Source: Flavobacterium beibuense F44-8 (lineage in GTDB: Bacteria; Bacteroidota; Bacteroidia; Flavobacteriales; Flavobacteriaceae). From it: a stretch of DNA of 64,000 nucleotides. The notes under the pieces were generated by a model that saw nothing but the letters and a program-made list of their open reading frames with translations, had not been told where the DNA came from and ran no database searches. Position numbers and translations under genes: made by a program. How positions within the stretch are numbered: the stretch's first letter is position 1; each line of letters opens with the position of its first letter. This document shows, in pieces, positions 7,900 through 17,163 of the stretch. The DNA is taken from assembly GCF_000769915.1 (NCBI RefSeq), contig NZ_JRLV01000005.1:124001-188000 (forward strand), given 5' to 3'.

Positions 7900-9003
7900 A
7901 TGATAACAGAAGTTGTTAATGCTAACGAACTTGTAAAAGTTGATCCGGTTTTTGGACAAGCTTCTTTTAATGACCATGAACAAATCGTTTTTTGTCATGA
8001 CAAAGATACTGGTTTAAAAGCAATAATTGGTATTCATAATACAGTTTTAGGGCCTGCACTTGGTGGAACGAGAATGTGGAAGTATGCAAACGAATGGGAG
8101 GCTTTAAATGACGTATTGAGGTTGTCTCGTGGTATGACGTATAAGTCGGCCATTTCAGGACTAAACCTTGGTGGTGGTAAAGCTGTTATTATTGGTGATT
8201 CAAGACTTGATAAAACTCCTGAAATGATTACAAGATTCGGGCAGTTTGTTCATTCTCTAAGCGGTAAGTATATCACTGCTGAAGATGTAGGAACTACAAC
8301 TCCTGATATGGATCTTATTCGTGATGTGACTCCTCACGTTACCGGTATCTCTGAAGAAAGAGGTGGGTCTGGTAACCCGTCGCCTGTAACTGCTTACGGA
8401 GTTTATATGGGTATGAAAGCTGCTGCTAAGCATCAGTTTGGTTCAGAAAACCTTGCGGGTAAAAAAGTATTAGTACAGGGTACAGGTCACGTAGGTGAAA
8501 CACTTATTGATTACCTTACTAAAGAAGGTGCTCTTGTACAGATATCTGATATCAATCAGGCAAGAATGGAAGAGGTTGGTGCTAAATATGGTGCAAAAAT
8601 CTTTATGGGTGACGATATTTACAGCGCTGATGTAGATATTTATGCTCCTTGTGCACTTGGTGCTACTGTTAACGATGAAACTATTGCAAGGCTTAAAGCT
8701 AAGGTAATTGCAGGTGCTGCAAACAACCAGCTTGCTGTAGAGAACGTTCACGGAAAAATGCTTCAGGATAAAGGTATTCTTTATGCTCCTGATTTCCTTA
8801 TCAACGCCGGAGGTATAATCAATGTATATGCAGAGATTGCCGGATATGATAAAGCTGAGGCTATGAAGAGAACTGAAAATATCTTTAATACTACACTGGA
8901 GATTTTCCACTTTGCTGAAGCTAATGGTGTTACTACTCACCAGGCAGCAATGACTATCGCTCAAAAACGTATAGACGACAGAAAAAAAGAAATGGCTAAA
9001 TAA
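7900..9003 (+). CDS. Glu/Leu/Phe/Val dehydrogenase, leucine-type
   Basis: A 367-residue NAD-dependent amino-acid dehydrogenase that reversibly deaminates a branched-chain amino acid to the keto acid. The substrate-binding segment is GPALGGTRMW and RGMTYKSAISGLNLGGGKAVI with the catalytic Lys in GGGK; the cofactor domain carries GQGxxG-like VLVQGTGHVGE. Length (about 365) and the absence of a glutamate-dehydrogenase extension fit leucine dehydrogenase better than glutamate dehydrogenase. HMG-CoA lyase, the last step of leucine degradation, is encoded 7 kb downstream. It is a strong monocistronic unit. Exact substrate preference is inferred. Confidence 0.93.
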   Translation: MITEVVNANELVKVDPVFGQASFNDHEQIVFCHDKDTGLKAIIGIHNTVLGPALGGTRMWKYANEWEALNDVLRLSRGMTYKSAISGLNLGGGKAVIIGDSRLDKTPEMITRFGQFVHSLSGKYITAEDVGTTTPDMDLIRDVTPHVTGISEERGGSGNPSPVTAYGVYMGMKAAAKHQFGSENLAGKKVLVQGTGHVGETLIDYLTKEGALVQISDINQARMEEVGAKYGAKIFMGDDIYSADVDIYAPCALGATVNDETIARLKAKVIAGAANNQLAVENVHGKMLQDKGILYAPDFLINAGGIINVYAEIAGYDKAEAMKRTENIFNTTLEIFHFAEANGVTTHQAAMTIAQKRIDDRKKEMAK

Positions 9004-9028
9004 TTATATAGCCTTAAAATAATATTAC

Positions 9029-9036
9029 TATTTTTG
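9029..9036 (+). promoter_or_regulatory. Candidate promoter -7 box of nusB
   Basis: TATTTTTG fits TAnnTTTG and directly abuts the hairpin at 9036-9066, so a transcript started here would begin inside the left arm of that hairpin. Confidence 0.45.
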
Positions 9037-9072
9037 CGAAGCGAAAGAAGATCTCTTTCGCTTCGCTAATTT
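9036..9072 (+). terminator. Perfect 13-bp hairpin between the dehydrogenase and nusB
   Basis: Arms at 9036-9048 and 9054-9066 pair perfectly (GCGAAGCGAAAGA / TCTTTCGCTTCGC) around the loop AGATC. It is followed by TAATTTTTAA, a weak T-tract. It most likely ends the dehydrogenase transcript (33 bases after its stop), but the -7 box touching its left arm leaves open a role in the nusB leader. Confidence 0.65.
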
Positions 9073-9091
9073 TTAAATGTTCTTACGACGG

Positions 9092-10045
9092 ATGTTAAAC
9101 AGAAGACATATTCGTGTTAAAGTGATGCAATCCATTTATGCGATGCATCAAAATGGTTCAGATAGTTTGGATAAGGAAGAAAAATTCCTTTTTCAGAGTA
9201 TAGAAAATATACAGGATCTGTACCTTATTATGCTTTCTGCACTGGTTGAAATCAGAAACAGTGAAGAGGAGTTTTTAGATAGGTCAAGCAAAAAACACCT
9301 TGCTACAGCCTTAGAAAGAAACCCAAACAGGAAGTTTGTCAATAACAAAGTTTTACATCTTTTAGCAGAAAGCAACTCGCTTAGTATAGCTATTGAAGAT
9401 CGTAGGGTTTACAACTGGAAAAATAACGACGATTATATTCTTATCCTTCTTGATGCCGTTAAGGAAAGCGAGCTGTATAAGGAATATATGGACAACGAGG
9501 AAAATAGTTTTGCTCAGGACAGGGATTTTGTAGTAAACCTGTTTACCGAAGTTATTGCTCCAAACGAAAAGCTGTATGAATATCTTGAAGATCATAAATT
9601 AACCTGGGTAGATGATATCCCGTTAGTTAATACGATGGTTGCAAAGCAGCTTAAACAAATCAAAGAACCTAAAGACGAGGAGTATGATGCAATACATATT
9701 CCTAAATTATATAAGGATATTGATGATCGTGATTTTGTGAGAAACCTGTTTAGAAAAACGGTTTTAAATGAAAAAGAACTGTCTCAGGAATTTACAGATA
9801 AAACACCTAACTGGGATGCAGAGCGTATTGCAGAGCTTGATGCCATTATATTAAAAATGGCTATTTGCGAATTCTTAAAATTCCCATCTATTCCTGTTAA
9901 AGTAACAATTAACGAGTATCTTGAGATTGCTAAAGAGTATTCTACGCCAAAAAGTAGTATATTTATCAACGGTATTTTGGATAACTTAATTAAGGATTAC
10001 CAAAACAGTAATAAATTAGTAAAAACCGGTAGAGGTTTAATGTAA
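9092..10045 (+). CDS. nusB: Transcription antitermination factor NusB
   Basis: A 317-residue protein whose C-terminal third is the NusB helical bundle (AERIAELDAIILKMAICEF, VTINEYLEIAKEYS, FINGILDNL), which with NusE/S10 binds boxA RNA and supports rRNA transcription. The long N-terminal part is the Bacteroidota-type extension; it also begins with the NusB-like RRHIRVKVMQSIYAMHQ. The start at 9092 (MLNRRHIR) is preferred to the ATG at 9077 because NusB homologues start at that motif. It is the first gene of a nusB-DUF1573-yajC operon. Confidence 0.92.
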   Translation: MLNRRHIRVKVMQSIYAMHQNGSDSLDKEEKFLFQSIENIQDLYLIMLSALVEIRNSEEEFLDRSSKKHLATALERNPNRKFVNNKVLHLLAESNSLSIAIEDRRVYNWKNNDDYILILLDAVKESELYKEYMDNEENSFAQDRDFVVNLFTEVIAPNEKLYEYLEDHKLTWVDDIPLVNTMVAKQLKQIKEPKDEEYDAIHIPKLYKDIDDRDFVRNLFRKTVLNEKELSQEFTDKTPNWDAERIAELDAIILKMAICEFLKFPSIPVKVTINEYLEIAKEYSTPKSSIFINGILDNLIKDYQNSNKLVKTGRGLM

Positions 10046-10069
10046 AACCAAATTAAAAAATTATAAGTT

Positions 10070-10540
10070 ATGTTGAAAAAATCAGCAGCTATGTTAGCCA
10101 TAGCGTCTCTTATTTTTACAGTTTCATGTAAAGAAAATGCTGCACTTAAAATTGATGAAAATAAAGCAAAAGAGGCTGAAATAGCTCATGCAGAAGCAGG
10201 ACAGGTACCTGTTATTAAGTTTGAAACTATGGAGCACGACTTTGGTACTATTAAGCAGGGTGATAAAGTGGAGTATGTGTATAAGTTTACTAACGAAGGT
10301 GCTGCACCGCTTGTACTAAGCCAGGTTAAGCCAAGTTGTGGTTGTACTACTCCAGACTGGACTAAAACTCCTGTTGCTCCGGGTGAATCTGGTGAGATTA
10401 AAGTTGTTTTTGATTCTCATGGTAAATCAGGTAAGCAAAACAAAACTGTAAACGTACACTCTAATACAGAGGCCGGTACTGATGTACTTAAGTTTACAGC
10501 AGAGATTGAAAAGCCGGAAGGTATAGGTGCTAAAAACTAA
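10070..10540 (+). CDS. DUF1573 lipoprotein
   Basis: A 156-residue exported lipoprotein: signal peptide MLKKSAAMLAIASLIFTVSC with the lipid-modified Cys at residue 20. The mature part is one immunoglobulin-like DUF1573 domain (HDFGTIKQGDKVEYVYKFTNEG, VKPSCGCTTPDW, APGESGEIKVVFD). DUF1573 domains are frequent in Bacteroidota envelope proteins; their role is not established. It lies 24 bases after nusB and 13 before yajC, an arrangement recurring in flavobacteria, so it is part of that operon. Confidence 0.9.
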   Translation: MLKKSAAMLAIASLIFTVSCKENAALKIDENKAKEAEIAHAEAGQVPVIKFETMEHDFGTIKQGDKVEYVYKFTNEGAAPLVLSQVKPSCGCTTPDWTKTPVAPGESGEIKVVFDSHGKSGKQNKTVNVHSNTEAGTDVLKFTAEIEKPEGIGAKN

Positions 10541-10553
10541 TTAGACAGATAAA

Positions 10554-10826
10554 ATGGAAGAAATTTCGAAGTTTGCTCCCTTATTATTAATGTTTGTGGT
10601 AGTGTATTTTTTAATGATACGCCCACAGCAGAAAAGGCAAAAGCAGGAAAAAGAATTTGAAAGCCAGCTTAAAGTTGGAGATAAGATCATAACAAAAAGC
10701 GGAATACATGGTAAAATAGCTGAGCTTGCTGAAACAAGTGTAGTTATAGAAACTATGGCAGGAAAGCTTAAAATGGAACGTTCGGCAATCTCACTTGAGT
10801 TAAGCAAGAAAGTTCAACAACAATAA
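10554..10826 (+). CDS. yajC: Preprotein translocase accessory protein YajC
   Basis: A 90-residue inner-membrane protein that associates with SecDF and the Sec translocon. It has one transmembrane helix (LLLMFVVVYFLMI, residues about 8-21), the typical RPQQKRQKQ stretch right after it, and the cytoplasmic small beta-domain VGDKIITKSGIHGKIAEL. It ends the nusB operon and is closed by the terminator at 10831-10861. Confidence 0.95.
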   Translation: MEEISKFAPLLLMFVVVYFLMIRPQQKRQKQEKEFESQLKVGDKIITKSGIHGKIAELAETSVVIETMAGKLKMERSAISLELSKKVQQQ

Positions 10827-10830
10827 TAAA

Positions 10831-10861
10831 AAAATCCTCAGCTTACGCTGAGGATTTTTTT
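10831..10861. terminator. Bidirectional terminator after yajC
   Basis: Ten-base-pair stem AATCCTCAGC / GCTGAGGATT with loop TTAC, preceded by A-run and followed by T-run. It serves yajC and the converging YdeI-like gene. Confidence 0.9.
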
Positions 10862-11436
10862 TATCTGTATTTATCATTAAGCCCAATTCCCTCAAGGATC
10901 ATGGGCTTTATTTTTTCCAGTCGTGAGAATTTTGTAGCCTCCCGTTTGGCTGTTTCTATAAACTCGGCATATTCTCTCTGCTTAAATGGCGTTAGTGTCT
11001 CAAAAGCAGTTTTTAAAGCCTTATTGATGTCTAGTTCCTGTTGAAGGGCTTCCGGTATAACGGTTTCCCTTTTCTCAGGTTTAATTTCCAGTCCGGCTTT
11101 TTCCACTTCAATAGCTTCGTTAATATAGTTCAGTACCAGTTTCTCGTTAACTTCACTCTTATCGGTAAAACGCCATTGCCTTAGCGATTTGGTGTTACCT
11201 TCGTTTGCATTAACAAGCACATTTTTTTCGTCTTTCAAAAAAACACCTTTAAAAAACCAAATGGTGAAAAAGTTCTTAAAGCCACCTATTCCCAAAATAT
11301 TCTTGTTATTGTAAGTATAAACTATACCACCCCATTTTGTAGTTTCGGTTAGGGGTGTTTTTACAATAATGCTTTTAAGTAGCTCAAGCTCTTCTGCCCA
11401 TTGGTTGGTTTTATCCCATGTTTTCTTTTGAGACAT
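10861..11436 (-). CDS. YdeI/OmpD-associated family protein (DUF1801 plus OmdA-like)
   Basis: A 191-residue soluble protein. The N-terminal half is a DUF1801/YdhG-type domain (ELELLKSIIV, TTKWGGIVYTYNNKNILGIGGFKNFFTIWFFKG). The C-terminal part is the YdeI/OmdA helical segment (IPEALQQELD, LTPFKQREYAEFIETAKREATKFSRLEKI). These proteins are widespread stress-related proteins of unclear biochemistry. It starts eight bases after the pepT stop, so the pair is probably co-transcribed from the pepT promoter. Confidence 0.8.
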   Translation of the reverse strand: MSQKKTWDKTNQWAEELELLKSIIVKTPLTETTKWGGIVYTYNNKNILGIGGFKNFFTIWFFKGVFLKDEKNVLVNANEGNTKSLRQWRFTDKSEVNEKLVLNYINEAIEVEKAGLEIKPEKRETVIPEALQQELDINKALKTAFETLTPFKQREYAEFIETAKREATKFSRLEKIKPMILEGIGLNDKYR

Positions 11437-11444
11437 AGTGATTG

Positions 11445-12683
11445 TTATTTCTTAGCTGTAAGTTCGGCAATTTTAACGATAACTTCAACAGCTTTTTGCA
11501 TGCTCTCTACAGGTACATATTCATATTTACCGTGGAAGTTGTGTCCGCCTGCAAAAATATTAGGACAAGGTAATCCCATGTAAGAAAGCTGAGAACCATC
11601 TGTACCACCACGTATAGGTTTGATAAGAGGAGTAATGCCTAATTCGTTCATTGCTTTTTCAGCAATGTCTACAATATGCATAACAGGTTCTACCTTTTCT
11701 TTCATATTAAAGTACTGGTCTTTTACTACAGCAATAGCGATGTCTTCACCAAACTGCACTGCATATTGAGCGTTGATGTCGGCCACTATTTTATGGATAA
11801 GCTCTTTACGAGCTTCAAACTTATCTCTGTCGTGATCACGGATAATAAGCTGTACGGTAGTTTCTTCAATACTTCCGTTTAATCCTGTTACATGGAAAAA
11901 ACCTTCGTAACCTGTAGTTTGTTCAGGCACTTCGCCTTCTGGTAACTGAGAGATAAACTTATTAGCCAGTAGCATTGAGTTTATCATTTTTCCTTTTGCA
12001 TAACCGGGGTGAACACTCTTTCCTTTAAAAGTAATTTTAGCTCCGGCAGCATTAAAGTTTTCGTATTCAAGCTCACCAATTTGGCTACCATCCATGGTGT
12101 AAGCCCAGTCTGCACCAAATTTCTCTACATCAAACTTGTGTGCGCCACGACCAATTTCCTCATCGGGAGTGAAACCTACACGTATTTTACCGTGTTTGAT
12201 TTCAGGATTTTTGATAAGGTATTCCATTGCAGTAACAATTTCTGTAATACCGGCTTTGTCATCGGCACCTAAAAGGGTAGTACCATCTGTAGTGATTATT
12301 GTTTGTCCTTTGTATTGTAAAAGGTCTTTAAAGTAGCCCGGAGACAGTACTATGTTTTGTTCTTTGTTAAGTACTATATCACCACCATCATAGTTCTCAA
12401 TAATTTGTGGTTTTACGTTAGCGCCTGTAAAATCAGGGGTAGTATCAAAGTGAGAAACAAAACCTATTGTTGGTACATCGTGGTCTACATTTGACGGAAG
12501 CGTAGCCATGATGTATGCATTTTCATCTATGGTAACATCTTCCATGCCTATAGCTTTAAGTTCTTCTACAAGCTGATTGGCAAGATCCCATTGTTTTGCT
12601 GTACTTGGAGTTGTGTCAGAATTCGGGTCTGATTCAGTATCAACTGTGACATAGCTAATAAAGCGGTCAATTATATGCTGCAT
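11445..12683 (-). CDS. pepT: Peptidase T (tripeptide aminopeptidase)
   Basis: A 412-residue cytosolic M20B metallopeptidase that removes the N-terminal residue of tripeptides. All dinuclear zinc ligands are visible: His in [10 protein letters not shown], Asp in LLGADDKAG, the Glu pair in TPDEEIGRG, Asp in TMDGSQIGE and His in [12 protein letters not shown]. Length matches the family. It is preceded by a full promoter (12708-12736) and followed closely by the YdeI-like gene. Confidence 0.96.
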   Translation of the reverse strand: MQHIIDRFISYVTVDTESDPNSDTTPSTAKQWDLANQLVEELKAIGMEDVTIDENAYIMATLPSNVDHDVPTIGFVSHFDTTPDFTGANVKPQIIENYDGGDIVLNKEQNIVLSPGYFKDLLQYKGQTIITTDGTTLLGADDKAGITEIVTAMEYLIKNPEIKHGKIRVGFTPDEEIGRGAHKFDVEKFGADWAYTMDGSQIGELEYENFNAAGAKITFKGKSVHPGYAKGKMINSMLLANKFISQLPEGEVPEQTTGYEGFFHVTGLNGSIEETTVQLIIRDHDRDKFEARKELIHKIVADINAQYAVQFGEDIAIAVVKDQYFNMKEKVEPVMHIVDIAEKAMNELGITPLIKPIRGGTDGSQLSYMGLPCPNIFAGGHNFHGKYEYVPVESMQKAVEVIVKIAELTAKK

Positions 12684-12707
12684 TTTCTCTGTTTTTTAAA
12701 TGAGCAT

Positions 12708-12736
12708 CAAAGTTACAATTTTGTACAGAAGTACAA
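12708..12736 (-). promoter_or_regulatory. Promoter of pepT
   Basis: On the minus strand TTG (12736-12734), an 18-base spacer and TAACTTTG (12715-12708) form both parts of the Bacteroidota promoter, 25 bases ahead of the start codon. Confidence 0.6.
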
Positions 12737-12741
12737 TAATC

Positions 12742-14343
12742 TTAAACCGTTTTAATAGTATGTTTTAGGGGTAAAGTTATGTTAAAGGTAGCTCCTTTTC
12801 CGGGTTGTGATTCGGCTGATATTGAACCGTTATGCTGTTCGGTAATTTTTTTACAGATGCTAAGCCCTATACCCGTACCGGCATAATCACCTTTACCGTG
12901 CAGGCGTTGGAAAAGTTTAAATATCTGCTCGCTGTACTGTGCGTCAAAACCAATGCCGTTATCCTTAAAAGTGAGATGAGCCAAATTACCTTCTATTTGA
13001 GCGGTAACACTTATTTCGGGTTTTTCAGAGCAGTACTTTAATGAGTTACTGATAAGATTAGAAAACAGCTGTTCCATTTGTAACGGAATAGCTTTTATGG
13101 TAGGAAGTGTGTTCCTGTTGATTACTGCATTTTTCTCTTTAATAAGCAGTTCATAGTCTGCCAGTACAATATCCAGTATTTCGTTAAGGTTTACATCTAC
13201 AAACTCTTTTTCTGCCGATAGCCTGCTATATACCAAAACATCTTTTATAAGTTGGGTCATACGTCCGGCAGAATCATGTATCTTCTTAATGTAAGGTTCT
13301 GACTCCTCGCGGGTCATATCCCTGTCTTTTATAAAAGTTATAAACGTTTGTATTTTACGCAGGGGTTCCTGTAGGTCGTGACTTGCTATATAGTTAAATG
13401 ATTCCAGCTCTTTATTGGATTGTTCCAGCTGAGCATTTTTATCAGCAAGTTGAGCATTAACTTTATTAAGTGATGCAGTACGTTCTTTAACCTCCTCTTC
13501 CAAACGGGTGTTGAATTCGCTAAGTTCACGCTCAACATTTTTACGGTTGGTAATATCGTTAAATATAATGGCAACTTTATTGTCTTTAACATCGCTTAAT
13601 GGAAAGGCTGATACTTCATACCATCCGTTAATAAGGTGTTTAGCCTCCTGCTCAAAATACTTCGGCTTGCCGGTAAGTGCAATTTCACCATAAATCTCAA
13701 ACCAGTGGCTTTCGTGATTAGGTTCCAGTTCCTTCATGGTCTTGCCTATAGCATTAACAAGCCCTGTTTGATTTTCAAAAGCCGGATTGGTTTTGACAAA
13801 AATATAGTCAATAGGTTTTTTATTTTCATCAAAAAGTACCTCTATAATGCAAAAACCCTGATCAACAGAGTTGAAAAGGGATACGTATTTGTCTTCAATC
13901 TGTTCGGCAATAACAATATTGAAGTTTCTTTCGGCTATTTTCTGTTCAGTTATATCTTCCCAAACCCTGTAAACACCATCTCCGGCTTTGGTGTCAGACA
14001 CTTTGAACCATCGTTGTGCACCATCAAGTTTTTCATAATATCTTGTCCAGTTTTGTGTTGTACCGGTTTTGTAAGCTGCTTTAAGGCTTTCAATTTGGTT
14101 TAGCTGATCGGGCAGTACCTCAAGCAGTGTTTGCCCTGTGTAGTCAATACCTTTAAAAAAGTCTATTGTACCACGGCTAAGGAGTGCAAACCTAAAATCT
14201 ATAATTTCACCATGATTAAATACTGGCGTAAAAAAGATGCTCCTGTTATTAGGTGCATCAAAAGCAAGCTTCATAAGTTCGACAGCAGTGTCGTTTTTCT
14301 TTTGAAGCATGGTATTCGCTGTGTCGTCTTTAATCGTTGACAT
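12742..14343 (-). CDS. Orphan sensor histidine kinase with two PAS domains
   Basis: A 533-residue kinase without transmembrane helices, so cytosolic. Residues about 25-135 and 150-270 are two PAS-type sensor domains; about 268-318 form a coiled coil; the HisKA domain has the phospho-accepting His322 in SHDLQEPLRK; the ATPase domain shows the N-box NLISNSLKY, DNGIGF, a phytochrome-kinase-like FQRLHGKGDYAGTGIGL, and the final GKGATFNITLP. No response regulator lies next to it, so the partner is encoded elsewhere. The signal sensed is unknown. Confidence 0.93.
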   Translation of the reverse strand: MSTIKDDTANTMLQKKNDTAVELMKLAFDAPNNRSIFFTPVFNHGEIIDFRFALLSRGTIDFFKGIDYTGQTLLEVLPDQLNQIESLKAAYKTGTTQNWTRYYEKLDGAQRWFKVSDTKAGDGVYRVWEDITEQKIAERNFNIVIAEQIEDKYVSLFNSVDQGFCIIEVLFDENKKPIDYIFVKTNPAFENQTGLVNAIGKTMKELEPNHESHWFEIYGEIALTGKPKYFEQEAKHLINGWYEVSAFPLSDVKDNKVAIIFNDITNRKNVERELSEFNTRLEEEVKERTASLNKVNAQLADKNAQLEQSNKELESFNYIASHDLQEPLRKIQTFITFIKDRDMTREESEPYIKKIHDSAGRMTQLIKDVLVYSRLSAEKEFVDVNLNEILDIVLADYELLIKEKNAVINRNTLPTIKAIPLQMEQLFSNLISNSLKYCSEKPEISVTAQIEGNLAHLTFKDNGIGFDAQYSEQIFKLFQRLHGKGDYAGTGIGLSICKKITEQHNGSISAESQPGKGATFNITLPLKHTIKTV

Positions 14344-14366
14344 AGTTTTTATAGTATGGTGATAGC

Positions 14367-14374
14367 CAAAGATA
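14367..14374 (-). promoter_or_regulatory. Promoter -7 box of the histidine kinase
   Basis: TATCTTTG on the minus strand, exact consensus, 24 bases ahead of the start codon. Confidence 0.55.
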
Positions 14375-14407
14375 ATGATTTGATATAATTGGCTTAGCTA
14401 ACAATAG

Positions 14408-15016
14408 CTAAAGTTTGGTTAATTCTTTTCTTATATTTTCTTTAGCATTCTCCTCATACTTAGCGCGAAAGAATTCGGTTTTATATATAAAACTCATGGA
14501 GAGGAAATGTTTTAAAACTTTTTTTCGTCCAGGTTTGTAGAGTATATCAGGATAGTAAGAATATTCTTCTCTTACCTGTTTATAATATTTCGCATATCTA
14601 CTCCAGTCGTAACCCAATATTGATAAGTCGGCATCGGTAAACAGATTAATGTCGTTATCGCTAACCGGTAGATGTGATTTGGTTGCCAGTATCATCTGCC
14701 TGCATCTTTCGGCTTTGTCTTCAGGATAATTAATTTCCTTTAGTCTTTGTAAGGCTAGTTCGGCACTTTGTTCCTCATTGTCATTACGGGTTGACTTATA
14801 TATAATGTCGTGATAAAACAAGGCAAATAGCACGGTGTCCCAGTCTTCAATCAACTCTTTACAAAAGGAAAGTTCCTTATATAGGTTTTCAAGATGGGTA
14901 AGGTTATGGTACTTTCGGCTTTTGTGGCTGTAATATTCTTTTATTTCCTGCCACATTGATTGTGTGGACTCTTTGTTATATGGATTTACAAGGATTGTAA
15001 ATATGTTTTCTAACAT
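14408..15016 (-). CDS. Predicted HD-superfamily metal-dependent phosphohydrolase
   Basis: A 202-residue protein with an HD-type metal site spread over YHNLTHLENLYKEL, FALFYHDIIY (the HD pair) and FTDADLSILG. The pattern matches a widespread bacterial group of HD-like proteins annotated as predicted metal-dependent phosphohydrolases. The substrate is unknown. It is a single gene with its own -7 box at 15037-15044, divergent from pyrD. Confidence 0.82.
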   Translation of the reverse strand: MLENIFTILVNPYNKESTQSMWQEIKEYYSHKSRKYHNLTHLENLYKELSFCKELIEDWDTVLFALFYHDIIYKSTRNDNEEQSAELALQRLKEINYPEDKAERCRQMILATKSHLPVSDNDINLFTDADLSILGYDWSRYAKYYKQVREEYSYYPDILYKPGRKKVLKHFLSMSFIYKTEFFRAKYEENAKENIRKELTKL

Positions 15017-15036
15017 AAGGTGTTTTATATGGTAAC

Positions 15037-15044
15037 CAAATATA
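15037..15044 (-). promoter_or_regulatory. Promoter -7 box of the HD-like gene
   Basis: TATATTTG on the minus strand, exact consensus, 20 bases ahead of the start codon. Confidence 0.55.
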
Positions 15045-15090
15045 GCGCTTTTTAAGTGTCCATGTATTATTATATTTACAGATATAATAG

Positions 15091-15098
15091 TAAATTTG
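15091..15098 (+). promoter_or_regulatory. Promoter -7 box of pyrD
   Basis: TAAATTTG, exact consensus, 19 bases ahead of the pyrD start. No TTG at -33. Confidence 0.55.
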
Positions 15099-15117
15099 CA
15101 GCCACAATAATTTAGCT

Positions 15118-16149
15118 ATGTACAAATCTCTAATCAGGCCTGTATTATTCCGTTTCGATCCGGAAAAAATTCACTACTTCACATTTTCAACCATCCGATT
15201 TTTAAACTGTATACCGGGTATGCCATCTATACTGAAATCAATGTTTGAGGTAAACGACCCAAGATTGGAGCGTGAGGTGTTTGGGTTAAAGTTTAAAAAC
15301 CCTGTAGGGCTTGCTGCCGGACTTGATAAAGATGCTAAGTTGTACAAAGAACTGGGTAACCTGGGCTTTGGCTTTATAGAAATAGGTACACTTACTCCAA
15401 AACCACAGGACGGGAATCCTAAAAAGAGACTGTTCAGGCTTAGGGAAGATGGCGGACTTATAAACCGTATGGGTTTTAATAATGGAGGTGTAGCTGAAGC
15501 TGTAGAGCGCCTTAAAAAAAATCCTAAAGGTAAGGGGCATGTGCTTATAGGTGGTAACATAGGTAAGAACAAGGTAACGCCAAATGAAGATGCTGTAAGC
15601 GACTACGAAATATGCTTTGATGCACTGTATGATTATGTTGATTATTTTGTGGTAAATGTGAGTTCGCCTAATACACCAAACCTGCGTGAACTACAGGATA
15701 AAGAGCCTTTAACTCAGTTACTGCAAACGCTTCAGGATAAAAACCAAACAAAACCGGTGCAAAAACCGATACTGCTTAAAATTGCTCCTGATTTGACCGA
15801 TAGTCAGTTACTGGATATTATTGATATAGTACAGACAACCAAAATAGCAGGTGTTATAGCAACTAATACTACCATTTCGAGAGAAGGGTTGCAGTCTGAA
15901 AATAAAAAGGAAACGGGCGGACTTAGTGGTAAGCCGTTAACAAAAAGATCTACCGAGGTAATTAGGTTTCTATCAGAAAAAAGTAATAAAGCATTCCCTA
16001 TAATAGGAGTAGGAGGTATACATACTGCCGAAGATGCTATAGAAAAACTGGAAGCAGGAGCAAGCCTTATACAACTTTATACCGGCTTTATATATGAGGG
16101 TCCGGGGCTTATTAAGGCGATAAACAAGAAGTTATTATCAAAAAAATAG
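15118..16149 (+). CDS. pyrD: Dihydroorotate dehydrogenase (quinone), class 2
   Basis: A 343-residue membrane-associated flavoenzyme that oxidises dihydroorotate to orotate in pyrimidine synthesis and passes electrons to quinone. The N-terminal helix pair ([20 protein letters not shown]) is the quinone-binding extension of class 2 enzymes. The FMN barrel shows [30 protein letters not shown], the catalytic-Ser segment [22 protein letters not shown] and GVGGIHT. Length and architecture are normal. The gene for HMG-CoA lyase follows 78 bases later with its own promoter. Confidence 0.97.
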   Translation: MYKSLIRPVLFRFDPEKIHYFTFSTIRFLNCIPGMPSILKSMFEVNDPRLEREVFGLKFKNPVGLAAGLDKDAKLYKELGNLGFGFIEIGTLTPKPQDGNPKKRLFRLREDGGLINRMGFNNGGVAEAVERLKKNPKGKGHVLIGGNIGKNKVTPNEDAVSDYEICFDALYDYVDYFVVNVSSPNTPNLRELQDKEPLTQLLQTLQDKNQTKPVQKPILLKIAPDLTDSQLLDIIDIVQTTKIAGVIATNTTISREGLQSENKKETGGLSGKPLTKRSTEVIRFLSEKSNKAFPIIGVGGIHTAEDAIEKLEAGASLIQLYTGFIYEGPGLIKAINKKLLSKK

Positions 16150-16212
16150 TATACAGGCTGTTTTTGTGGTAATTTTTCAAAGAAAACGATTTCGTAAACC
16201 CGATTCTTTAAT

Positions 16213-16220
16213 TATCTTTG
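16213..16220 (+). promoter_or_regulatory. Promoter -7 box of HMG-CoA lyase, nearly leaderless
   Basis: TATCTTTG, exact consensus, ends only 7 bases before the ATG at 16228, so the predicted transcript would start one or two bases before, or at, the start codon. Confidence 0.5.
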
Positions 16221-16227
16221 AACCTCT

Positions 16228-17091
16228 ATGAAACAGGTTAAGATTATCGAGTGTCCAAGAGATGCCATGCAGGGCATCAAAGAATTTATTCCCACAGAGA
16301 AGAAAGTAGCTTACATTCAGTCGCTGTTAAGGGTAGGTTTTGATACTATTGATTTCGGTAGTTTTGTTTCGCCTAAGGCTATTCCGCAAATGCAGGATAC
16401 AGCCGAAGTACTTGCAAAACTTGACCTGAGTGCCACAAAAAGTAAACTACTGGCCATTATAGCCAATACAAAAGGAGCAGAGTTGGCCTCTGTACATCCT
16501 GAAATACAATATTTAGGATATCCGTTTTCCATTTCAGAGAACTTCCAGATGCGTAATACGCATAAAACCATAGCCGAGTCTATTGTTACTCTACAGGAAA
16601 TACTAAACATTGCCGATAAAAGTAATAAAGAGGTTGTGGCTTACCTGTCTATGGGTTTTGGTAATCCTTATGGTGACCCGTGGAGCGTGGAAATTGTAGG
16701 GGAGTGGACCGAAAAACTGGCAGGAATGGGAGTTAAAATACTTTCACTGTCAGATACCATTGGTAGCTCAACTCCCGAGGTTATCGATTATCTTTTCTCT
16801 AATCTTATTCCTAAGTATCCTGAAATTGAATTTGGGGCACACCTGCACACCACACCAGATAAATGGTTTGAGAAAGTAGACGCAGCCTACAAGGCCGGAT
16901 GTATACGTTTTGATGGGGCTATACAGGGATTTGGCGGTTGCCCTATGGCAAAAGATGACCTAACCGGAAATATGCCTACCGAAAAGATGCTTTCGTACTT
17001 TACTGCAGAGAAGGTGGTAACCAACTTAAATTCACTTAGTTTTGAGAGCTCATACAACGAGGCTACCAAAATCTTTACCCAGTATCACTAA
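16228..17091 (+). CDS. Hydroxymethylglutaryl-CoA lyase
   Basis: A 287-residue TIM-barrel enzyme of the HMGL/DRE family that splits HMG-CoA to acetyl-CoA and acetoacetate, the last step of leucine catabolism. It shows the N-terminal IIECPRDAMQGI (metal/substrate loop), FGSFVSPKAIPQM, LSLSDTIGSS, the metal-ligand pair in GAHLHTTP, and the active-site loop GFGGCPMAKD whose Cys matches the family signature. The first motif reads CPRDAMQ rather than EVGPRDGLQ; residues around it are otherwise conserved. The leucine-type dehydrogenase at 7900 fits the same pathway. Confidence 0.93.
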   Translation: MKQVKIIECPRDAMQGIKEFIPTEKKVAYIQSLLRVGFDTIDFGSFVSPKAIPQMQDTAEVLAKLDLSATKSKLLAIIANTKGAELASVHPEIQYLGYPFSISENFQMRNTHKTIAESIVTLQEILNIADKSNKEVVAYLSMGFGNPYGDPWSVEIVGEWTEKLAGMGVKILSLSDTIGSSTPEVIDYLFSNLIPKYPEIEFGAHLHTTPDKWFEKVDAAYKAGCIRFDGAIQGFGGCPMAKDDLTGNMPTEKMLSYFTAEKVVTNLNSLSFESSYNEATKIFTQYH

Positions 17092-17163
17092 GAATAAATT
17101 TTCTTTATAAAGGCATAACGATTTTTTATAAAACAAACACTTTCTTATTAGGTTAAAAAGTAC

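Noticed and set aside
8470-8964. 164-codon minus-strand frame
   Set aside because: Antisense to the amino-acid dehydrogenase gene; Ser/Ile/Asn-rich shadow.
13636-14103. 155-codon open frame on the plus strand
   Set aside because: Antisense to the PAS region of the histidine kinase; no independent support.
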